Notes: generated by a model from the letters alone, not told the origin. A DNA stretch of 64,000 nt from Actinophytocola xanthii (GCF_001921205.1 NZ_MSIE01000008.1:171017-235016); one strand, 5' to 3'. Numbered from the stretch's first letter, positions 51,399-59,910 are shown. A program made the numbers and translations.

Positions 51399-51893
51399 GT
51401 GACGACGCGCGACGAGGAGTTCGCCGAGTACTTCGCGGCGCGGTTCGGGTGGGCGCGACGGATCGCGTTCGCCCTGTCGGGGAACTGGAGTGACGCCGAG
51501 GAGATCGCCCAGCAGTCGTTCGTCCGGGTGTACGCCCGCTGGTCGAAGGTGCGGCTCGAGACCGTCGACGCCTACCTGCGGACGGTTCTGACCAGGGTGT
51601 TCCTCGACGGCCGTCGCCGCGGTGCGGCGCGTGAGCAGTCCGTCGCCGAACTACCCGAGCAGGCCGTGCCGCCCGACCACAGCTCCCACGAGCGGTTGGC
51701 GATGCAGGCCGCCCTGATGACTGTCCCGCCGGGGCAGCGGGCCGTGCTCGTCCTCCGCTTCGTGGCCGACCTCTCCGTGGAGCAGGTGGCCGAGACCCTG
51801 GGCCTCTCGCCCGGCACGGTCAAGAGCCAGAGCGCTCGTGGCCTCGCCACTCTTCGCGTGCAACTCGAGGCGATATCGACAAGGAGCACCTGA
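51399..51893 (+). CDS. SigE-family ECF RNA polymerase sigma factor
   Basis: 164 aa from a GTG behind AGGAGG (7 nt). Region 2 is WSDAEEIAQQSFVRVYARW and region 4 is LSVEQVAETLGLSPGTVKSQSARGLATLR. This small sigma-70 class (SigE-like) is frequent in actinomycetes. Its stop overlaps the start of the next gene (TGATG), which encodes a membrane protein likely to be its anti-sigma partner. Confidence 0.88.
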   Translation: MTTRDEEFAEYFAARFGWARRIAFALSGNWSDAEEIAQQSFVRVYARWSKVRLETVDAYLRTVLTRVFLDGRRRGAAREQSVAELPEQAVPPDHSSHERLAMQAALMTVPPGQRAVLVLRFVADLSVEQVAETLGLSPGTVKSQSARGLATLRVQLEAISTRST

Positions 51894-52720
51894 TGAACGA
51901 CGACGAAGCCGCCGACGCCTTGCGGGTCATCGCCGATGCCCCGGGTCCGCCTGCCACCACCAGCGTCGACCAGGTGATCCGGCTCGGGCGCCGCCGGGTG
52001 CGTGCCCGCCGGGCCGGCGCCGTGGCAGGGCTGGCCGCCGGGGTGGTCGCCGTGGTCGCCGGGATCGCCATGGGCTCGTCCCTGCTCACCGCCCCGGATG
52101 GGCAGGACACCGGCGCGTCCCGTGCGGCGCCGCCGCCGCTCGTGTTGTCCGGGTGGAAGAAGCTCGCTGCGGCGACGGAGCAGTGTGACTTCACCGCCAC
52201 GGCGCCGCCCGGCGTGGAGCTGGCGCTGCCGCCGCGGGAGGACGTCGAGGCGACGCTCGACGACGCGGTCGCCACCGCCACCGGGGGCAGCTACGAGTCC
52301 CTGGCCGGCACCTGGCCCGAGGTCAACAAACACACCGGTGAAGTCGGCGGTCGCCTGACCGGCCGCGTGTCGACCGAGGCCGGGCCGGTCGTCCTCGAGC
52401 TGTTCGTGAGCACCTTCCGCGGCAGCCCGATCGAGGCGGTCAACGCCCAGCTCGCATCCGTGCGGTGCCTTCCGCACTACCAAACGGTTCTCGAGGACGG
52501 GACCGTGATGCTGATCGACGCGCCGTGGGACGGGAAGAACATCGCCGCGCACCTGATGGTCTTCGTGCCGGGTGGTCGTCTTCTCCTCGTGCAGACCTTG
52601 TCCGGGATCTCGACGCCGTCCGAGGAGACGGGCGAGCGGGTCACGATCGACAACGCCGCCGACCTCTCGTTTCCGCAGCTCGTCGAGATCGGCTACGAGC
52701 TCGGCCAGGCCGGGTTGTAG
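51893..52720 (+). CDS. Probable anti-sigma-like membrane protein
   Basis: 275 aa. A short cytoplasmic N-terminus (DDEAADALRVIADAPG) and a basic segment precede one transmembrane helix (AGAVAGLAAGVVAVVAGIAM). About 200 extracytoplasmic residues follow, with two cysteines (EQCDFTA and VRCLPHYQ) that could form a disulphide. There is no zinc-finger motif in the short cytoplasmic part. Translationally coupled to the sigma gene, so an anti-sigma or sigma-linked sensor role is likely. Confidence 0.6.
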   Translation: MNDDEAADALRVIADAPGPPATTSVDQVIRLGRRRVRARRAGAVAGLAAGVVAVVAGIAMGSSLLTAPDGQDTGASRAAPPPLVLSGWKKLAAATEQCDFTATAPPGVELALPPREDVEATLDDAVATATGGSYESLAGTWPEVNKHTGEVGGRLTGRVSTEAGPVVLELFVSTFRGSPIEAVNAQLASVRCLPHYQTVLEDGTVMLIDAPWDGKNIAAHLMVFVPGGRLLLVQTLSGISTPSEETGERVTIDNAADLSFPQLVEIGYELGQAGL

Positions 52721-52763
52721 CTCACGGGCGCCGTACGCGGCGCCGTGGCAGCATCGACGCGTG

Positions 52764-53105
52764 ATGCCATCGCAGGTTCCCACCGTGACCGTGCCCGAGC
52801 TGCCGACCGACCTCCCGGCCGACACCACCCTGCTCGACGTGCGCGAGCAGGACGAGTGGGACGCCGGCCACGCACCCGACGCGCTGCACATCCCGATGAG
52901 CGAGCTCGCCGGCCGGCTCGGCGAGCTGCCCGAGGACCGCGACGTCCTGGTCATCTGCCGCTCCGGCGGCCGCTCCGCCCGGGTGACCGAGTACCTCAAC
53001 GCCAACGGGTGGGACGCCAGGAACGTCGACGGCGGCATGCAGTCCTGGCAGGCGGCGGGCCGCCCGCTGACCAGCGACACCGGCGTCGAACCGCAGGTCA
53101 TCTGA
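52764..53105 (+). CDS. Rhodanese-like sulfurtransferase
   Basis: 113 aa, ATG at 52764; a GTG at 52761 is also in frame. A single rhodanese domain: LLDVREQDEWDAGHAPDALHIP, then the active-site loop VICRSGGRS with catalytic Cys, then NVDGGMQSWQAAG. It could transfer sulphur from a persulphide to cyanide or another acceptor. It ends 1 nt before the next gene starts, so the two are probably co-transcribed. Confidence 0.9.
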   Translation: MPSQVPTVTVPELPTDLPADTTLLDVREQDEWDAGHAPDALHIPMSELAGRLGELPEDRDVLVICRSGGRSARVTEYLNANGWDARNVDGGMQSWQAAGRPLTSDTGVEPQVI

Positions 53106-53106
53106 G

Positions 53107-53997
53107 ATGAACCACCGGTGGGTGGCGACCGTTCCGGGAGGTGCGCGTCAGCGCCGCCCGCGGCGGCGGCTGCCCTACCTCGGGCCGCCGTCCTACGGTT
53201 CGACCCCGCGCTGGGGCTTCCCGGCGCTGGCCTGGCGCTGGCCGACCGCAGTCCCGGGCACCGGCTCCCACGAGCAGCCCCCGGTCACCGTGGACCGGGT
53301 GCGCTCGGTGGCCGGGCACGCGGTTGCCATGACCGCGGCGGTGGCCGCGCTGGCGTTGCTCGCCGCCGGGGGCGAGGTCTGGCGGTACGTCCTGCTGCTG
53401 CGCAGCCGCGGCGGTGCGCTCTCCGAGCGGCTGGTCGCCACCTCCGACGCGGTGGTGACCGTCGCCGCCGTGCTGGCCGTGGCCTTCGCCATGCTGGCCG
53501 CGGTGCTCACGGTCTGGTGGCTGCTGCTCGCCCGCCGCGTCGCCGCCGAGGGGGCGGGGCAGGGCCTGCCGCGTCCCAGCTGGCAGGTACTGGTCTACCT
53601 GCTGGTGCCGGGGTTGAACCTGGCGATGGCCGGGGTCGTGCTCACCGAGCTGGAGCACCAGGTGCTGCTGCGGTCGCCGGCCGAGCGGCCCCGTCCGACG
53701 CGCGCCACGGCGGTCTGGTGGGGGGCGTGGGCGCTCGGCGGCGTGCTCTTCGGCCTCACGGTCGCCTGGCGCTTCCGTGACGGTGTCCAGGCCCAGGCCG
53801 ATGGCGTCCTGCTCTCCGCCGCGACCGACCTCGCCGCGGCCGCCGTGGCCGTGCTGACCGCGTTGACCGTCCGCCGCCTGACCGCGCTGCTCGCGCCGGT
53901 CGACCCACACCGGCTCCGCCTCCTGCGGGTCGTGCGCGTCTCCGGCGCTCCGGACCCGGAGCTGCGCCGCGTGCGCTCGGTGCCCTCGACCCGTTAG
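53107..53997 (+). CDS. DUF4328-domain membrane protein
   Basis: 296 aa. A basic, Pro-rich cytoplasmic leader (residues 1-55; includes GARQRRPRRRLPY) is followed by about five or six membrane helices. Segments such as WQVLVYLLVPGLNLAMAGVVL match the DUF4328 family of actinobacteria, whose function is unknown. It follows the rhodanese gene with 1 nt between stop and start. Its end overlaps the P450 stop tail to tail. Confidence 0.8.
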   Translation: MNHRWVATVPGGARQRRPRRRLPYLGPPSYGSTPRWGFPALAWRWPTAVPGTGSHEQPPVTVDRVRSVAGHAVAMTAAVAALALLAAGGEVWRYVLLLRSRGGALSERLVATSDAVVTVAAVLAVAFAMLAAVLTVWWLLLARRVAAEGAGQGLPRPSWQVLVYLLVPGLNLAMAGVVLTELEHQVLLRSPAERPRPTRATAVWWGAWALGGVLFGLTVAWRFRDGVQAQADGVLLSAATDLAAAAVAVLTALTVRRLTALLAPVDPHRLRLLRVVRVSGAPDPELRRVRSVPSTR

Positions 53998-55175
53998 ACC
54001 GTCACCGGCAGGGTCTCGAAGCCGCGGATGACGAACTCGCCGCGCCGCCGCGCCCGGCCGGCCGGCCGCAGCCCCGGCAACCGGGTCACCAGGGCGGACA
54101 GCGCCGCCGACACCTCCACCCGCGCCAGCGGCGCGCCGACGCAGTAGTGGATCCCGGCACCGAAGCCCAGGTGCGGGTTGGGCGAGCGCCCGACATCGAG
54201 CCGGTCCGGCGCGTCGAACACCAGCGGGTCCCTGGCCGCCGCGCCGAGCAGCGCGGCGACCTTCTCCCCGGCCCGTACCCGGTAGCCGGCCACGGTCAGG
54301 TCCTCGGTCGCGGTCCGCTCGAACAGCTGTAGCGGCGAGTCGAACCGGATGAGCTCCTCCACCGCAGTGGGCAGCAGGTCGCGCGAGGCGACCAGCCGCT
54401 CCCACTGGTCCCGGTGGGTGAGCAGGGCGTGGATCCCGTTGCCGATCACGTTCACGGTCGCCTCGTGCCCGGCCATCAGCAGCAGCACGGCCGTGCCGAC
54501 CAGCTCGTCGGAGGTCAGCCGCTCCGAGCCGTCGCGCACCGCCACCAGGTCGCTGACCAGGTCCTCGCCGGGTGTCGCCGCCCGCTGCTCGGCGAGCTCG
54601 CGCAGGTAGGCCACGAACTCGGCGGCCGCCGTCTCCGCGGCCGTCGCGAGCGGGGGCGCCAGGTCGTACTCGTACATCTTGACGATGGCGTTGGACCAGG
54701 GCTGGAGCAGTGGCCGGTCCGCCGCGGGAACGCCGAGCAGCTCGGCGATCACCTCCACCGGCAGCGGCGCCGCGAGGTGGGTGAGCAGGTCCGCCGAGCC
54801 GTCCGCGGCGATCGCCTCGGCCAGGGAGTCCACCAGCGAGGAGGCAAGTGCCGACACCCAGGGCGACAGCCGTGCGACGTGGCCCCGCGCGAAGGCCGAG
54901 GAGATCAGCCGGCGCAACCGGGTGTGCCGGGGCGGCTCGCTCTCCAGCAGCGAGTTCCGGTGCAGCAGGTTGAACGCCTCGAAGTCCGCCGCCGGTGTCG
55001 CGTCGGTCCACAGGCGACCAGCGGAGCGGTCGCGCAGCACGGCCGAGCAGGCGGCGTGGGACACCGCGACGGCCAGGCCGAGACCGGGGTGGAAGTGCAC
55101 CTCGCCCTGCTCACGCAGGGCAGTGAAATGCGGATACGGGTCGGCCAGGAATTCCGGGTCACGGGTGTCGAACAC
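53994..55175 (-). CDS. Cytochrome P450
   Basis: 393 aa from a GTG at 55175. I-helix LLMAGHEATVNVIG with the conserved acid-Thr pair, ExxR in EELIRF, and the heme loop HLGFGAGIHYCVGAPLARVE with the cysteine ligand. Bacterial class I P450, which needs a ferredoxin and reductase; none is encoded in this window. Possible substrates are lipids or secondary metabolites. Upstream frame extensions to 55286 look like overlap with the divergent GDPD gene and are not used. Confidence 0.92.
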   Translation of the reverse strand: MFDTRDPEFLADPYPHFTALREQGEVHFHPGLGLAVAVSHAACSAVLRDRSAGRLWTDATPAADFEAFNLLHRNSLLESEPPRHTRLRRLISSAFARGHVARLSPWVSALASSLVDSLAEAIAADGSADLLTHLAAPLPVEVIAELLGVPAADRPLLQPWSNAIVKMYEYDLAPPLATAAETAAAEFVAYLRELAEQRAATPGEDLVSDLVAVRDGSERLTSDELVGTAVLLLMAGHEATVNVIGNGIHALLTHRDQWERLVASRDLLPTAVEELIRFDSPLQLFERTATEDLTVAGYRVRAGEKVAALLGAAARDPLVFDAPDRLDVGRSPNPHLGFGAGIHYCVGAPLARVEVSAALSALVTRLPGLRPAGRARRRGEFVIRGFETLPVTV

Positions 55176-55201
55176 ACCGGCGACGGTAGCCGGTATGTGC
55201 G

Positions 55202-56017
55202 ATGATCCGGGCCGTGCAGCCCGCAGTCGTCGCACATCGGGGGGCCTCCGCACATCGGGCGGAGCACACGGTTGGCGCCTACGCACTGGCGATCGAGCAG
55301 GGAGCGGACGGACTCGAGTGCGACGTCCGGCTCACCAGGGACGGCCACCTCGTGTGCGTGCACGACCGCACGGTCGATCGCACGTCCACCGGTCGCGGCG
55401 CCGTGTCCACACTCACCCTCGCCCACCTGTCCCAGCTGGACTACAGCCGAGCGCGGCCGGCACTGTCCGAGCATCCGGGTGACCCGATGCGGCACGCCGG
55501 CGCGACCCCCGAGCGTGGGGACCGGGGACTGCTCACGCTGGAGTCCCTGCTCGACCTCGTCGCGGACTCACCGCGTACCCGGCTGTTCGTCGAGACCAAG
55601 CACCCGGTCCGCTACGGCGGCCTGGTGGAGGCGAAGCTCGTCGCGCTGCTGCGCCGCTACGGCATGGCCAACCCGCGGTCGAAGGAGGAGTCGCGGGTGG
55701 TGATGATGTCGTTCTCCGCGATGGCGGTGCGCCGCCTGCGCCGGCACTCCGCGACGTTGCCGACCGTGCTGCTGCTCGACCAGCTGAACCCGCTTCGCTG
55801 GGACGGCACGCTGCCCGAGGCCGCCGACTACACCGGCCCGGGCATCCACCTGCTGCGCGCGGACCCGGACTACGTCGACCGTGCCGCGGCGTTCGGCCAC
55901 CTCACCTACACCTGGACCGTTGACGATCCCACGGACGTGGAACTGTGCCGGCGCCTCGGAGTGGCCTGGGTTGCCACCAACTCCCCGGCCGGCACCCGCG
56001 AGCTGTTGACCCGGTAG
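55202..56017 (+). CDS. Glycerophosphodiester phosphodiesterase family protein
   Basis: 271 aa. GDPD TIM-barrel motifs: AHRGASAHRAEHTVGAY (usual HRG...ENT, here E-H-T), GLECDVRLTRDGHLVCVHD and the late VDDPTD. There is no signal peptide, so it is probably cytosolic. It hydrolyses glycerophosphodiesters to glycerol-3-phosphate and an alcohol, with a divalent metal. The start is 26 nt from the P450 start on the other strand, a very short divergent promoter. Confidence 0.9.
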   Translation: MIRAVQPAVVAHRGASAHRAEHTVGAYALAIEQGADGLECDVRLTRDGHLVCVHDRTVDRTSTGRGAVSTLTLAHLSQLDYSRARPALSEHPGDPMRHAGATPERGDRGLLTLESLLDLVADSPRTRLFVETKHPVRYGGLVEAKLVALLRRYGMANPRSKEESRVVMMSFSAMAVRRLRRHSATLPTVLLLDQLNPLRWDGTLPEAADYTGPGIHLLRADPDYVDRAAAFGHLTYTWTVDDPTDVELCRRLGVAWVATNSPAGTRELLTR

Positions 56018-56028
56018 CGTCTTCGGCC

Positions 56029-56970
56029 ATGGCCAAGCGAAGCTCGGTGAAACAGCGCGCCACCGACGGGATCAACCCGCGCCAGCCCTGCCCGTGCGGC
56101 TCGGGCAAGCGGTACAAGGCCTGTCACGGGGTCTCCGGCGGTCCGGTCGAGCTGCCGGTCGCGCGGCCCCTGGAGGGCCTCGCCGGTGAGTGCGAGCTGA
56201 TCGCGCTGCGGGAGTTCGTGCCGTCGGCCACCGCGCCGCTCGCGCTGGCCGAACCTGCCGAGCGGGAGATCACGCTGGCCACCGTGCTGCCCATGGCCTC
56301 GGCGGCGCTGGTCCGCGCGGACGGCTCCGCGCTGATCGGCCTGCAGGTGCAGACCCGCTCGAGCGACGTCAGCCGCGACATGGCCAGGGCGTTGCGCTGG
56401 GCGCTGGAGGCGTCGCCCGGAGCGGTGCTCCCGGTGGTCGGTCCGGAGACCGACGAGTCGCCCGAGCGTGAGCGCTTCCAGGACCTGGTGGACACCTCCG
56501 CCCCGGTCGAGCCGACGCTGCACCCCGACTTCTCCTGGTGGATGCCCGAGGGTGAGGAGCCGACCGGGGACGTGGCCCTGTCGCTGGAACGGGCGAACCA
56601 GGCGATCATGCCTACCGAGCGGATCGGCCCCGCCGCGTACTGGGTCGACGCGGGCGACCGTGCCCACCTGCGCTGGGTGCGTCCCGAGCCGGAGGAGAAG
56701 CTGCTGCTGGCGCTGGCTCGCCTGTCCGCCCGCGGGGAGCTCGGCCTCGGCGAGGGCTCCCGCTACGCCGGCTCCTTCCGGGCGCACGGCCTGCTGGTGC
56801 CGGTGTGGGATCTCGACCACGACTCCCACGCCCGCGAGTGGACCGAGCCGGCCGCGGAGCTCGGCACCCGGCTGGAGGCGGCGCTGGAGTCGCTCGAGTC
56901 GGAGCCGCTCACCAGCGAGGAGCGCCGCGCGCGGGACGGCCTGATCGGCCGCCAGGTCACGATCCGGTGA
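56029..56970 (+). CDS. DUF5926 family protein with SEC-C-like zinc motif
   Basis: 313 aa. It starts with a basic segment and then NPRQPCPCGSGKRYKACHG, a SEC-C-type zinc-binding motif (Cys-x-Cys then Cys-His) like the one at the end of SecA. The large remaining domain is the uncharacterised DUF5926 typical of actinomycetes (FSWWMPEGEEP, EEKLLLALARL). The metal motif suggests a role tied to SecB, ribosomes or a metal-dependent partner; unproven. Lies 11 nt after GDPD, likely one operon. Confidence 0.8.
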   Translation: MAKRSSVKQRATDGINPRQPCPCGSGKRYKACHGVSGGPVELPVARPLEGLAGECELIALREFVPSATAPLALAEPAEREITLATVLPMASAALVRADGSALIGLQVQTRSSDVSRDMARALRWALEASPGAVLPVVGPETDESPERERFQDLVDTSAPVEPTLHPDFSWWMPEGEEPTGDVALSLERANQAIMPTERIGPAAYWVDAGDRAHLRWVRPEPEEKLLLALARLSARGELGLGEGSRYAGSFRAHGLLVPVWDLDHDSHAREWTEPAAELGTRLEAALESLESEPLTSEERRARDGLIGRQVTIR

Positions 56971-56974
56971 GCCG

Positions 56975-57328
56975 GTGATCCTGCACATCTGCCTGCGCGG
57001 CGAGTGGCGGGCCGGCGTGGCCTACCGCCCGGCGTCGCTGGACACCGAGGGCTTCGTGCACTGCTCCGACCCCGGCACCGTGCACCTCCCGGCGAACCGG
57101 CTGTTCGCCGGGCGTACCGACCTGGCCCTGCTGCGCATCGACCCGGCACGGCTGACCGCGCCGCTGCGGTGGGAGGAGGGCGACCCGCCCGACCCAGCCG
57201 GCATCTGGTTCCCCCACGTCTACGGGGAGATCAACCCGGAGGCCGTGGTCTCCGCCCACGACTTCCCACCCGGCCCGGACGGCACCTTCCGCCTGCCGGC
57301 CGACCTGGTCGAACCCGGTCGGGTATAG
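56975..57328 (+). CDS. DUF952 family protein
   Basis: 117 aa, GTG start 4 nt after the previous stop. ILHICLRGEWRAG, then DTEGFVHCSDPGTV and WFPHVYGEINPEAVV, are the standard DUF952 motifs. The family has a cupin-like compact fold and no clear function, though it is widespread and often linked to tRNA- or amide-acting neighbours. Third gene of the GDPD-DUF5926-DUF952 run. Confidence 0.85.
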   Translation: MILHICLRGEWRAGVAYRPASLDTEGFVHCSDPGTVHLPANRLFAGRTDLALLRIDPARLTAPLRWEEGDPPDPAGIWFPHVYGEINPEAVVSAHDFPPGPDGTFRLPADLVEPGRV

Positions 57329-57349
57329 CACCGCAGGCTGGGTCGGCCT

Positions 57350-57469
57350 CTAGCGCTGGGTGCCGGTGCCGCCGGTCAGGTGCTCGAGCAGCACCTCGCT
57401 GATCTCGCCGAGCTGGCGGACCTGCTCAGGAGTCAGCAGGTCGATCAAATGCGCGCGCACGCTCTCCAC
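57350..57469 (-). pseudogene. C-terminal remnant resembling a MarR-family regulator
   Basis: From a GTG at 57469 (or 57460) to the TAG at 57350 there are about 39 codons: RAHLIDLLTPEQVRQLGEIS, then EVLLEHLTGG. This resembles the last dimerisation helix of MarR proteins (LTPEQxxQLxEI). No winged helix is present upstream. The frame before it is Arg/Pro-rich noise. I interpret it as a decayed gene end rather than a functional small protein. Confidence 0.4.
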
Positions 57470-57499
57470 ATTCCGCCTACCTAAATGCCGCCACCCCCG

Positions 57500-57539
57500 C
57501 CGCCTCGGGCGTCCAGGTCGTCCTGGACGCCGGAGGCGG
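57500..57539. terminator. Hairpin downstream of phoD
   Basis: GCGTCCAGG (57509-57517) pairs with CCTGGACGC (57522-57530) around TCGT. CCGCCTC (57500-57506) pairs with GAGGCGG (57533-57539), so the stem is 16 bp with a small internal loop. It lies 46 nt past the phoD stop on the minus strand. There is no T tract, so it may stop transcription weakly or protect the mRNA end. Confidence 0.55.
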
Positions 57540-57585
57540 GTCACGCTCGAGTTCGACATCTCCGCGGTCCGAACCGGCTGAGTCG

Positions 57586-59124
57586 CTACCGCGAGGGGAC
57601 CAGCGTGCGGGACCACAGCGCCTCGCCCCGGCCGTCGCGCAGGTGCACGGTCAGCTCGCCGGTCGGGCCGTCGATGTCGATCTCGCCGAAGTGCTGGAAG
57701 CCCTCCAGCGGCGACAGGTTCGCCCGCGGCGGTGCGTGCACGAACACCGCCTCGGGGCCGAACGTCGGGTCCAGCGTGTTCGGCCCGAACGCCCCGGCGT
57801 GCAGTGGGCCCGAGACGAACTCCCAGAACGGGTCGAAGTCGGCGAAGGTCGCGCGGTCGGGGGAGTAGTGGTGGGCCGCGGTGTAGTGCACGTCCGCGGT
57901 CACCCACACGACGTTGCGCACCCGTCGCCGCGCCAGCGTGCGCAGCACCCCGGCCAGCTCGTGCTCCCGGCCCCCGGGGGCGCCGGGCAGGCCGTTGGCG
58001 ACGCCCTCGATGGCGGTCCCGTCCGGGACGGTCAGCCCGATCGGCAGGTCCGCGGCGACGATCTTCCACGTCGCCGTGCTGCGGGACAGGCCATCGACGA
58101 GCCACCGGGCCTGCCGCGCGCCGAGCACGACTCCGGGCTGGTCCCGGGGGGAGGTGTTCGCGTCCTTGTAGGACCGCATGTCCAGGACGAAGACCTCGAG
58201 GTGACGGCCGTAGCGGAAGCCGCGGTAGATCCGCCCGTCGACGCTGCGGTGGCGGTCGATCGGCTGCCACTCGTGGAACGCCCGCAGGGCCCGCGCTGCC
58301 AGCACGTCGACCCGCTTCTCGGTGTACTGCGGCAGGTCGAGGATCTCGCCCGGGTACCAGTTGTTGACCACCTCGTGGTCGTCCCACTGCACGACCGAGG
58401 GAACACGGGCGGCGAACGCGCGCACGTTCTCGTCGAGCAGGTTGTAGGCGAACTGCCCCCGGTACTCGTCCAGGGTCTCGGCGACCTTGGTCTTCGCCGG
58501 CGTGACCAGGTTGCGCCAGACCCGCCCGTCGGGCAGCGTCACCGACTCGACCAGCGGGTTGTCCGCGTACACGGTGTCCCCGCTGTGCAGGAAGAAGTCC
58601 GGGCGACGAGCCAGCATGGCCCGGTAGGCGGTCATCCCGCCCATGTCGGGGTTGATCCCCCAGCCCTGCCCCGCCACGTCCCCGGACCACGTGAAGCGTG
58701 CGCCGGCCCGGCCAACCGGTGCGGTGCGGAACGAGCCCACCAGCGGCTCGCTGCGGCCGCGCCCGTCCAGGTCCTCGGCGACCACCCGGTAGTGCACCTC
58801 CCGGCCGGGCGGGAGGTGGTCCAGGCGCAGCCGGCCGGTGCCGTCGGTGGCCGGGGTGAGCACGGGGCCGCGTAGCCGGCGGGCGTGCCGGAAGGTCGGG
58901 TCCGGCGCGACCTCGACCAGCATCCGCGCCGGGCGGTCGGCTCGCGTCCACAGGAGGGCGCCGTCGGTGGTGACGTCGCCGGTCTGCACGCCGTGGGTGA
59001 GCACGGGACGGGAGGTGCGCGCGAGCGCCACCTCGGGCAGGGCGAGCGCGGCGGCCGCAGCGCCGGCGCCGAGTCCCCCGGCGCGCAGCAACGTCCGCCG
59101 GGTCAGGCTTCGATCAGTGGTCAT
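57586..59124 (-). CDS. phoD: PhoD-type alkaline phosphatase/phosphodiesterase
   Basis: 512 aa with a twin-arginine signal (LTRRTLLRAGGLGAGAAAAALAL) and cleavage near ALARTS. The PhoD domain shows FTWSGDVAGQ, FFLHSGDTVYADN, VQWDDHEVVNNW, LDMRSYKD and TADVHYTAAH, which are the metal-binding motifs for Fe3+ and Ca2+. The Fibronectin-like N-terminal domain (residues 40-130) is also present. Secreted folded through Tat, it releases phosphate from organic phosphodiesters and monoesters. I see no convincing PHO box upstream. Confidence 0.93.
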   Translation of the reverse strand: MTTDRSLTRRTLLRAGGLGAGAAAAALALPEVALARTSRPVLTHGVQTGDVTTDGALLWTRADRPARMLVEVAPDPTFRHARRLRGPVLTPATDGTGRLRLDHLPPGREVHYRVVAEDLDGRGRSEPLVGSFRTAPVGRAGARFTWSGDVAGQGWGINPDMGGMTAYRAMLARRPDFFLHSGDTVYADNPLVESVTLPDGRVWRNLVTPAKTKVAETLDEYRGQFAYNLLDENVRAFAARVPSVVQWDDHEVVNNWYPGEILDLPQYTEKRVDVLAARALRAFHEWQPIDRHRSVDGRIYRGFRYGRHLEVFVLDMRSYKDANTSPRDQPGVVLGARQARWLVDGLSRSTATWKIVAADLPIGLTVPDGTAIEGVANGLPGAPGGREHELAGVLRTLARRRVRNVVWVTADVHYTAAHHYSPDRATFADFDPFWEFVSGPLHAGAFGPNTLDPTFGPEAVFVHAPPRANLSPLEGFQHFGEIDIDGPTGELTVHLRDGRGEALWSRTLVPSR

Positions 59125-59164
59125 GCCGTTGTTCTAGTGCCATCCGGGGACGGCTGGAATAACA

Positions 59165-59204
59165 CCGGTTGTCCAGCGGACCAAATGATTCGCCGGACAA
59201 CCGG
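59165..59204 (-). terminator. Hairpin between ferritin and phoD
   Basis: CCGGTTGTCC (59165-59174) and GGACAACCGG (59195-59204) pair perfectly over 10 bp around a 20-nt loop. On the minus strand it comes 9 nt after the ferritin stop and is followed by TGTTATTCC. It is also 41 nt upstream of the phoD start. Probably a terminator for the ferritin gene. Confidence 0.65.
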
Positions 59205-59213
59205 GCAGTTGCC

Positions 59214-59765
59214 CTACAACGCGCCGCCGGCCGCGCGGGGGGCCAGCGGATCGTTGCCGGCGTCCCCCACCGCCTCGCGGGCGAGGAAGTTCTCGATGTC
59301 GAACAGGTTGCCCTGCGCCTGCGCCCGCCGGACCACGTTGAGCAGCGTGGTCATCTGGGCCACCTCCTCGACCTGCTCCTTGAGGAACCACTGCATGAAC
59401 TGCTCGCCCTGGTAGTCGCCCTCGTCCCGGGCGACCTTGGCCAGGTTGACGATCTCCTCGGTGACCTTCCGCTCCTGATCGAGGGCCAGTTCGACGAGTT
59501 CGGTCACCTCGTCGAAATTGTTCCGAACGGCGTCCACGCTGGGAATGACCGGCGGGATGTCGTTGTCGAGCAGATACTGGACAATCATCATCGCGTGGTT
59601 TCGCTCTTCGAGCGCCTGGCGATAGAAGTGTTTGGCGAGCTGAGGCAGATCGGTGCCGTCGAACCACACGGCCAGGGCTACGTACTGCTGTGATGCGGTG
59701 AACTCGTGCCGAACCTGCTCCTGGAGCATGCTGTGGAACTTCGAGAGGTTGCTCGTCTTCGCCAT
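59214..59765 (-). CDS. bfrB: Ferritin (BfrB-type)
   Basis: 183 aa, closely like Mycobacterium tuberculosis BfrB. Ferroxidase residues are in HEFTASQQYVALAV, LEERNHAMMIVQYLLD and FLKEQVEEVAQM. Length and the C-terminal tail (FDIENFLARE) fit the non-heme 24-mer ferritin class. It oxidises and stores iron inside a protein shell. Two IdeR-like boxes lie 49-93 nt upstream. In mycobacteria, IdeR with iron activates this gene from tandem boxes, so the same control is likely here. Confidence 0.93.
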   Translation of the reverse strand: MAKTSNLSKFHSMLQEQVRHEFTASQQYVALAVWFDGTDLPQLAKHFYRQALEERNHAMMIVQYLLDNDIPPVIPSVDAVRNNFDEVTELVELALDQERKVTEEIVNLAKVARDEGDYQGEQFMQWFLKEQVEEVAQMTTLLNVVRRAQAQGNLFDIENFLAREAVGDAGNDPLAPRAAGGAL

Positions 59766-59813
59766 GCCTCCGATAATAGGCGAGAATCGTTCCGAACGCC
59801 ATTTCGGTGCAAT

Positions 59814-59857
59814 TTAGGCAAGCCTATGGAAATGCAATTCAGGTAAGGCGTTCCTAA
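59814..59857. promoter_or_regulatory. Two IdeR/DtxR iron boxes upstream of bfrB
   Basis: TTAGGCAAGCCTATGGAAA (59814-59832) and TCAGGTAAGGCGTTCCTAA (59839-59857) resemble the DtxR/IdeR consensus TTAGGTTAGGCTAACCTAA, at about 13 and 14 of 19 positions by eye. They start 25 bp apart. A TATTAT -10-like hexamer sits at 59773-59778 on the minus strand. That would give an almost leaderless bfrB transcript and leave the boxes well upstream, consistent with activation rather than blocking. Confidence 0.7.
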
Positions 59858-59910
59858 GCTGAACGTCAAACAGCGTTGCGCGGTACCGGCCGTCCGTCGA
59901 CCATGGGGCG

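Noticed and set aside
53994..55175. Secondary-metabolite cluster around the P450
   Set aside because: No PKS, NRPS, terpene or RiPP gene lies nearby, and no ferredoxin partner; a lone P450 is common in actinomycetes.
59125..59213. PHO box upstream of phoD
   Set aside because: No pair of GTTCACC-like 11-bp direct repeats is visible; the only clear structure is the hairpin at 59165-59204.
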